Source of the DNA: Diplosphaera chodatii | Taxonomy: Eukaryota > Chlorophyta > Trebouxiophyceae > Prasiolales > Stichococcaceae | Reading direction: 5' to 3' | DNA: 64,000 nucleotides | Assembly (NCBI GenBank): GCA_032358165.1 | Contig: JAALGY010000012.1 | Span: 2,976,001 to 3,040,000, forward strand | In this document: positions 56,973 through 64,000 of the stretch, piece after piece | How the letters are laid out: each line of letters starts with the position of its first letter | Numbering within the stretch: the first letter of the stretch is position 1 | The notes under the pieces: model-generated | Told to the model about the DNA's origin: nothing | Database searches by the model: none | Seen by the model: only the letters and a program-made list of their open reading frames with translations | Made by a program: the position numbers and the translations under genes

Positions 56973-59900
56973 CTACTGCTTGGCTGCTGCCACAAAGGAT
57001 GCGACAGCCAGCCTGTCGCCATCAAAGGCACGCCTCGCCACCACGATGCAGCGCCCACCCTCGAGCAGCAAACCCGCCTCCAGCGCCAGGCTGCTGCTTC
57101 CGCCGCTGCTGCCACTGCCGTTGCCGCTCCCAGTATCGCCGCTCCCGTTGCCGTTGTCTGCAGCGCTACAGACTGCAGCCCACGTGCGGCCGTGCAGCAG
57201 CAGAGCGCCGTCTGGCAGCTCCAATCTGCCAAAGGAATTGATGGGTACTTAGGCAACATTTGGCACTTGCATCAGAGTCAGCTTCATTAGTTTCTCCGAG
57301 TCAACTATGATCATCACACCTGCCAAAATCTGCCACATCAGCCTTCAGCAGCTTGCTGGTCCATGAGCAATCTTCGACCGAGCTGCCGATCTGCTGCCAG
57401 TGCGCTGACAACAACAGCCGCAGCCGGCCTGACCATTTTCAAGGGCCAGAAAATGCAAACATGAGCATTGCAGCCCCGTGCACACCATGTGCGTCTTGCA
57501 GCAATTGAGAGCTGCCCCATGCAGCTCGCTCGCCTTTGCAGCTGCCTGCAATTCTCCTGACTTGTGGCACAAGACTTGGGGCAGCGCCCACATCCGGACC
57601 CAAAACCCCAAACTGTATGTCATGAGCCCTGGTAGGCACCTGTCGGGTGCGACGGCGCTCCAGCAGCGGAATGCTTCGCCCCCATCCTCCAGGTCCCAGG
57701 CCGCATGGCTCGTGACGTCCCACTGCCCCGCCAGCTGCTGGGCCTCGGGCTTCGGCTCGCCGGTCACATCCGTCATATTGTACCTGTGCACCGGTGCCAG
57801 AGTGTGGTACCGCTTGGTCGTTATCAGCTGGCCATCGCGCAGGCCAGGTATACAAGTTGCACTGGCGTTAGAAGCGCTGCAGCATTTAAGCTGGTGGCAC
57901 AGTTTCAGGCTGACAGAAGGTGTCTGTTGATGCTTGCATTCTCCACAGATGACTCGCCATTACCACCAGCACTTGTGCCCAGGACCATCATACATATTGT
58001 TTCTGACGCTGCACCAGTGTATTGCTACATGCTGGTTTCATCATCTCCAGCGAAAAGGCTACTGCTTTATGGATGCTCACCCACAGGCCTCCAGGCTGGC
58101 CCCGCCGTCATAGTCAGCCGTTCGCCGCTCAACATGCTGCTCCAGGGTGGCCAGCCGCCACGGCTGCGACGCGTCGCCGCGCTTGATGTTGAACACAATG
58201 CGGGCACGGCGCTCTGGCTCTGAAACCTGGGGCATGATTGACACACGAGGTGCCATTGGAGCTGAGCACAGAAAGTGTCACGAACTCATGCTGCAGATGA
58301 AGCTTGCCAACTGCAGCACGCCACACGATCTGCTCCTTGCTACCGCGTCGCCAGGCACATGTGCTGGTCGGACGTTGACAATTTTGGCGCGCAGAACAGC
58401 ATCGGCAGCCGCACCAGGCAGTGCTCGAAGCGCGCGGCCGTCAGGCCGGCCAGCGTCCTGGGCCCGGTGCTGTAGCTGCCATCGGGCAGCACCGTCTTCG
58501 GCTCGGCGGCGTGGCGCTCCTCGGACCGCAGCGACCGGCTGGACTCCTCCTCGAACGCCACCGCGTCCTCCTCACACCCTGCGCCACATGCCCAGATATG
58601 TGTCTGACGGTGCTTAGGTGGAACAGCAGGACTTTGTGGGGCTGTCTGTTGGCCAGCTGACATGTGCCGCCCGCCATCCGCAGCGCAGGTGCCGCCAGTC
58701 GGCTCCCTGCAGCCCGCGCCCCTTGCGTAGGGAGCCACATGCTCCTATCACGGAACCAATGGTGGAATGAGCAGGCCAGCAAGGGTTTGCTCCGTGGAGT
58801 TTCCGCCCGTGCACCTGCAGGCTGCTGGAAGTCCCGGCGGGACTCCTCCTCAAACGCCACCGCGTCCGCCTCGCAGCCTGGAGAGGGGGCGGTGGCAAGA
58901 CACTGCTCGGGTACAGCTGCAGTGCTGGTGGCCATCAGCAGCGTCACATGCTGCACTCACGCCCCGTGCAGCACCCAATCTATTGCGCGGGCAGCCAGGC
59001 TGCAGGGTGAGGTGGCACGTGTTTCGTGTTGCACAGCTGACAGTCCGCCTAGTCGCATGGGCATGGTCCCGTTCAGTCTAAATGCCTTGGCTGTACACTC
59101 AGAGACATAGGCCAAGTGCACCCAAGATGACAGGAATCTGCTGCCACCCTCCAGCACAGGTGAATCTTTCCAGCGGCGGCTTCAGCTTCAGCTTCAGGTG
59201 TCCGGTATACTGGTACGGTATGCAGCGCACCTACGATGGGGTACAGGCGCTTCAGCTTCGTCAGCATCCCCGCGTCGTCGGCCAGCGTGCTGCACTGGGT
59301 GTGCCAGTCCTTCGGCACCGCGCCCCACTCGCGGAAGGCCTGCGGCACGTACTGGTACGGCAGCTCCTGCGCCTCCCCTGTAGCGTCGTAGGTGACCGCG
59401 ATGCCACTCCACTCTCCTGCAGCACCATCAAGCAAAGCGGTCTAGTGGCGGGTCTCGTTTGCAACCTGCCATCCAAGCACCCTAGCCTGCACAGACTGAG
59501 TGGTCGTGACGTTGCCCTGGTGACACCTCTGACAGGCATTCACGTGCAGAACTGCTCAAGGACCGTGTCACCGTGTCAGTAAGGATAGCCCAGAGCAGGG
59601 AACACTGTGTATGACGCACTACTACGAGTACCACAGAGGCGCCTGCCAGGTCACTCAGACGTTGTTGATCAACCTTCAGAAGGGAATGATGGGGAGGCCT
59701 GCTGCAGCAATGCATTGAATTGCTGTTTAATCGCACATGTAGCGGGTATCGGCAGGATTGCAGAACCCTTCATACCTGAGACTGCCTCTGCGAACTGGCG
59801 CCATGCTGCTGAGCCCAGTGAAGTGTCAGCTGCATCAGCGGGCGCGCCTGCACGATCTGCCGCCGGAGGAGCGGTAGCACGGCAGAGCTGAGCTGATCGC

Positions 59901-60076
59901 TGAGGATGTCGAGCGGCTGCAGCATCAGAGCGATGCCTCTGCGGCAGATCTACAGCGCTGCGCTGTAGGCCCGGTGTCAGTGATGGTGCTGCAGTGACCG
60001 CGGTGGGATGACCATAGCCAAGTTGGCTGTGTGGTGCTGACAAGGTGCTCGACGGCACACGCAGAGCAGCATGCAT
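56973..60076 (-). CDS. Uncharacterised plastid-type protein resembling a land-plant family (DUF3598-like)
   Basis: The first exon, 60076-59776, encodes a Ser/Ala/Arg-rich leader like a chloroplast transit peptide, ending AAWRQFAEAVSG. Exon 2 (59416-59231) joins in phase 1 and reads EWSGIAVTYDATGEAQELPY, then FREWGAVPKDWHTQCSTLA. It is followed by exons starting GCEADAVAFEEES (58877-58815) and GCEEDAVAFEEES (from 58578). The second continues VLPDGSYSTGPRTLAG and RFEHCLVRLPM. Later exons give RIVFNIKRGDASQPWRLATL, EAQQLAGQWDVTSHAAWDL, and the last SLALEAGLLLEGGRCIVVA before TAG. The E-W-G-x-YD start, the ELP-x-VP-FREW-DWxTQC block and GCEADA recall uncharacterised plant chloroplast proteins and DUF3598. 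Biochemical role unknown. The 63-base exon at 58877-58815 is phase 1-1 and duplicates the start of the next exon. Convergent with the F-box/LRR gene. Confidence 0.7.
58815..58877 (-). repeat. Symmetric 63-base duplicated exon
   Basis: On the minus strand, CCAG|GC opens and G|GTGCAC closes a 63-base exon. About 40 of its bases match the start of the exon at 58578. Both acceptors are phase 1, and this exon also leaves in phase 1, so it can be included or skipped without a frameshift. Confidence 0.7.
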
Positions 60077-60973
60077 TGCGCTGCCGCGTTGTGTGTTACG
60101 GCTGCGGCTGGCCAACGCAGAAGTGGCAGGATGATGCGGCAGTACCACAGTAGGCTCGATCAAGTGCTGGCTAGGGCTTTACCACCCGTGACTCCCCTGT
60201 GTCTTCTATATTGAGCTGTGCGGCTTCAGGTGTATGCCACATAAGGTGGAACTGGGTGGAAGTAGCCAAGCCATGCACACTGTCAGCATGCATGCCACCA
60301 CAGCAATATCTCGTCACCCTCTTGCACAGCCAAAGGGCTGTCAGGCCGTTACCAATCATGGGAGGTTGCTTGTCAATGCTTCATCTATCACAGCTGAGCA
60401 ATTGCATGCTGATACAGATATATGTACAATGCCAGATGCAATGTCAACCCACGACTACTACCCTGCTGGTCATGCACAGCAGGAGACTATCGCACTGCCA
60501 GCATATACATACCCCGCTATTGGGCACCATTGCTCGGTTGGTTGGCGCTATCATGTACAGCCCTTTGGTACATGCAGGTCTCGGCGATGTTGCTGTAGCT
60601 GCACACCATGCAGGGCGGGTCACTGCGAAAACTGGACGTGTGCTGCTCTGATATATTGTCAAATGCAAGCAACCGTGGGTGTGCATTGGCAGCAGCAAAG
60701 CAGTACATTGCCGTCATCACCAGACAACGACAAAGTGAGTGCAGTCTCGTCTTGCAACAGCCGCTGGTAGTACCCACCGGGAATATTTTCAGCCGCAGCA
60801 ATCGGTTTTAGCGGACCCTGCCCGTGCTGCCCATGCATCACCAGGTGGCAGCTCCTCCTGCACATCGTCCTGCACAGGAGTTGAGCACTGCCATTCGGTT
60901 AAATCGTGGCAGCACTTGATGCCAGCTTGCTGTCTACGTCAGCGTAACACTGTGGGGCGGCCGTCAGGTTGCC
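60077..60973. other. Spacer between the plastid-type gene and the NB-ARC/TPR gene
   Basis: About 900 bases: the promoter of the plastid-type gene and the 3' flank of the NB-ARC/TPR gene. It is AT-richer than the coding parts and has only short unrelated ORFs. Confidence 0.5.
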
Positions 60974-63900
60974 TTAACCGTGGTCAGCATGGGTGTGCGA
61001 CGCAGTTTGGAGCAAGCAGTTGTGCTGCGCCATTATTGGGCAGCCAGTCGTGGGCTGCCACGATTGCTCGTGGGCTGCTGACAGCTTTTTCCAAGCTTGT
61101 ATCACACCCTGCAAAGCTGCAGCATACCGAACTCGGCTCACCTCCTGAGCCTGCAAATGAAGCACTGCCCCCTGCCGTGCGTGCTCCAGCTGCTCTGCCG
61201 CCTCAGCAAGTTCCCCAAGCTGGCACAGCTGCCTGGCCAGGCTGACGGCGCTGCGCAGCGTGAGCGGGTCCCCGGCGCCCAGCTCACGGCGCATGACGGG
61301 CAGGGCCTGCTGCAGCACCTGTGTCGCCTGCTCTGGCCTCCCGAGGCCCGCATGATGCTCTGCCAGCGCGGCCAAGCTGGCCAGAGCTGCAGGCTGCTCA
61401 GGCTGTGTCGATGATGGCACGGCATGCAGCAGATCCTGCTGCCGCGCTGCCGCCTCTGTGCACAGTCCCAGCCCGTGCAGCTCGTCCGCCAGGGCGTCTG
61501 CATCACTGGGGGCTGTCACCAGCTGCTTGCTAGGTTCAGGGAAGTCCTGCATGATCGCTTGCAACGCCTGCCAGTATTGCTGCGCCGCCTCAGGCTGCTG
61601 CGCCAGAGCAGTCAGCTGCTCTGCCATGTCCTGCATGGTGCCGAGCGTGTCGGGGTGCTGGCAACCGAGCACACGCTGGGCCGCCTGCAGCACCCGTTGA
61701 TGCAGCGCTGCTGCCTCGGCATGCTGTCCAAGCCGCCCCAGCTGTACAGCTATCTGATGCATGCTGCACAGTGTGTGTGGGTGCTGCAGGCTCAGGCACT
61801 TCTGCTTGAGCGCCAGCACGTGCCGGTGCTGCTGCAGCGACTCGGCATGGCCGCCCAGCTCCCCCACCTGCCTCGCCAGATCGTACATGCCGTCAAGGGT
61901 GTCGGTGTGCTCCGGGCCCAGCACGCGGCCCATGCCTGCGACCATTGTTCGAAGCTGCTCCGCCGCCTGTGCGTGCTGGCCCATCTCGCTGAGAGCCCGC
62001 GTTAGGCTACGTGTGGCGCTGAGCGTGTGGGGGTCCTCGGGGCCCGTGCGGCGCTGCTGCACATCAAGCATCTGCTGCAGCAGCGTCTGGGCCTCCACGC
62101 GGCGCCCCAGCCGCCACAGCGCCTGCGCCAGCCGCGCGGCGGCGCCCGCGCTGTCGTGGTGCGCCGAGCCCACCATGCGCTGCATGCAGCGCAGCACGCT
62201 GCGGTGGTGCTCGACCGCCTCGGCGCGCCGCCCCAGCTGGTCCAGCTGGTCCGCCACGCTCTGCAAGCTCGATAGCGTGCGGCGGTGCTGCGGGCCCAGC
62301 ACTGGCCGCCGTGCCATCAGCGCGCGGCTGTGCGCGTGCAGCACGTCGGCGTCTCGCCCTGCGCTGTGGCCATGCCCTCCAGGCTGCACAGACGTGCCCG
62401 GCTGCTCGCGCACAAGCGCCGCCTCGGACAGCCGCAGCAAGCGGCGCAGCATGCGGGCGCCCTCGGCGTACTGCCCCAGGTGCAGTAGCTCCACCGCCAG
62501 CATGTTGCCGCTGCTCAGGGTGGCCGGGTGCTCAGGCCCTGCAGCTGCTGCCGCGCAGCAACCACCGGCCTGAGCAGCTTGGCGGCGGCGGCAGTGGACT
62601 GCCCAAAGAGCTGCAGCACGCCCGCAAGCCCCTCTAGCCTGCTGAGCTCATGCTCCGTGTGTATCGCCGCGGCCAGCGGCAGCTGGCTCAGCTGTGCCGC
62701 CAGGGCACTGATGTTGGGCAGCTCATCTGCGAGCAGCTGCGTCACCTCCGCGACCTCCGCTGGGCTCCCGCTGCCGGGCTGCATCTTAGCCAGGCGGTCG
62801 CCAAGTGCCAGCACCCAGGCCAGAAATGCCTTGAGGGCGGTGAGCTGCTGCGGCAAGGGCTGCGCCTGCCGCGCGCGCTCCGCAAAGTCCCACACCAGCG
62901 GGTGCAGCGCGAAGCGGTGCGCGCAAGCGCTCGCAGGCGAGGCGAGCGCCAGCAGCGACACGTCTGCCAGGTCCTGCAGCAGCGCGGCGGCCTTATCGCA
63001 TGCTTGCTGCTCCGTCCCGCCCGCCTTGTCAGTTGACGTGCGCCTGGATGCAGGACGAGCACAGGGCTCTGCTGCATCCCGCTTGACAATGGCAGCGATG
63101 CAAGAACACACAGATCATGCAGAGGGAAGTGTGCATGTCCCAGAACCCTGCCAGCGCCTCACCGCATCTTGCGCAGCTGCTGCACGACTGTGGTCAGCAT
63201 CGTCGCAGCTGGCGCCGCGCCTTGCTGCACCATCGCCATGGCTGCATCGTTGCTGAAGCTTCCCCTGCGGGCAGCACGAGGGCTTAGGGTGTTGCAGTGT
63301 TATCTGTGGTTGCCAACCAGAACCTGACTGCTTGAGCATGCTGCTGCCACAATGCGCTTCACCTCAGTGTGCCACTGAGCAGCTCACCTGAACAGCAACA
63401 GTGCGGACAGCGCCTGCAGCTGCGCCGGCTGCGGGTGGTCTGTGATCCAGGCGAACACCCGGCCGATGTCCAGGTCATGGCGCGGTCCGCCCTGCTGCAC
63501 GCTGAGGGGCCCCCCAGCCTCGGCTGTCTTCAGGACATCCTGAGGCAGACCCAACGTCCCGCTCAAAGAATACATATCTGGCATTTGACGGGTATGCCAT
63601 CTGGTCAGTCTGGTAGAGCAGGTGGTGCACGCACCATGCATGCTGCCCCACCCACGCTCCAACCACTCACCTCAAGCCGAAGCTTGTTGGTGGCCAGCAT
63701 GGTACCCAGCACCCGCAGCAGCAGCGCATTGCAGCTGCAGAGCCGCGCCAGCCGGCTGGCGCCGTCCGGGTGCAAGGCGTCCGTCTGCAGGCCGCAGTGC
63801 CGCAGCAGCTGGCTGACGGCGCTGTCCGTGTCGAGGGGCGGCAGCGCCAGAAGCGCGTTCTGGGAGACGGGCGTGACGCGCGATGTGATGACCATGCTGA

Positions 63901-64000
63901 CCCTCAGGCAGCCGTGCATCTCCCCAAGCAGCTCAAGCAGCGTCTGCAGATCACAATGAGAACGTCATGCAGTACGCTGCAGGATGCAAGAGCAACGGCG
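60974..64000 (-). CDS. NB-ARC/TPR (NLR-like STAND) protein, 5' end outside the window
   Basis: STAND NTPases of this layout act as ligand-triggered switches, including plant and animal immune receptors. The right edge cuts the gene, so the P-loop is not visible. Exon 63943-63671 encodes TLLELLGEMHGCLRVSMVIT, then LDTDSAVSQLLRHCGL and a GLPL-like CNALLLRVLGTML. Exon 63539-63388 ends LQALSALLLF and joins GSFSNDAAMAMVQQGAAPA, a winged-helix start typical of ARC2 (LFRGSF). The exon to about 63080-62520 has SLLALA, HRFALHPLVWDFAERAR and an Ala/Leu-rich helical region. The last part (62503-60974) is a run of at least nine TPR-like repeats of the kinesin-light-chain type (GPEDPHTLSATRSLTRAL, GPEHTDTLDGMYDLARQV, GCQHPDTLGTMQDMAEQL). 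A one-base frame break at about 62533-62545 separates helical and TPR parts. The stop is TAA. Confidence 0.75.

Noticed and set aside
63275..63300. CACCCTAAGCCC on the minus strand as a further telomere-like tract
   Set aside because: Only one loose unit, in the C-rich orientation for the gene, and near an acceptor rather than a donor. It does not fit the pattern of the other four.

Overview
The window looks like nuclear DNA of a green alga (Chlorophyta, most likely Trebouxiophyceae). Genes are dense, lie on both strands and are cut into many short exons with GT-AG introns. Coding exons are much richer in GC than introns and spacers. The recognisable proteins are eukaryotic: SEC13, mitochondrial ribosomal protein mL46, NOG1, a plant-type starch synthase, an HVA22/REEP protein and a pherophorin-like wall protein. 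No rRNA, tRNA, CRISPR array or transposon was recognised. Gene models are built by hand from splice sites, reading-frame phase and remembered family motifs. Where all exon phases close, the entry says so. || Layout, 1-24.5 kb: SEC13 (-) and mL46 (+) diverge. Next come an unrecognised 425-aa protein (-), three tandem paralogous F-box proteins with a Cys-rich two-helix membrane segment (-), and a class 3 lipase of 13 exons (-). || 24.5-43.1 kb: NOG1 (+) converges on a starch synthase (-), which diverges from an HVA22-like gene (+). A single-exon secreted pherophorin/SdrD-B-like protein (-) then diverges from a membrane-anchored plastid-type J-protein (+). || 43.8-64 kb: an unrecognised 310-aa protein (+), a 103-aa protein with a TATA box (-), a type II membrane protein with a probable glycan-active beta-propeller (+), two head-to-head paralogous F-box/LRR genes (- and +), a plastid-type protein resembling a land-plant family (-), and the 3' part of an NB-ARC/TPR (NLR-like) gene (-) that runs off the right end. 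|| The housekeeping genes cover vesicle coats, ribosomes of nucleus and mitochondrion, starch and lipid metabolism, and ER shape. They are interleaved with lineage-specific F-box, F-box/LRR and NB-ARC/TPR families that are visibly duplicating and decaying. The strongest structural signals are: (1) the tandem F-box/membrane family with a premature stop in one copy; (2) TTTAGGG-like (plant telomere-type) tracts just downstream of splice donors in several unrelated genes; (3) repeated small duplications of exon edges that carry their splice sites.
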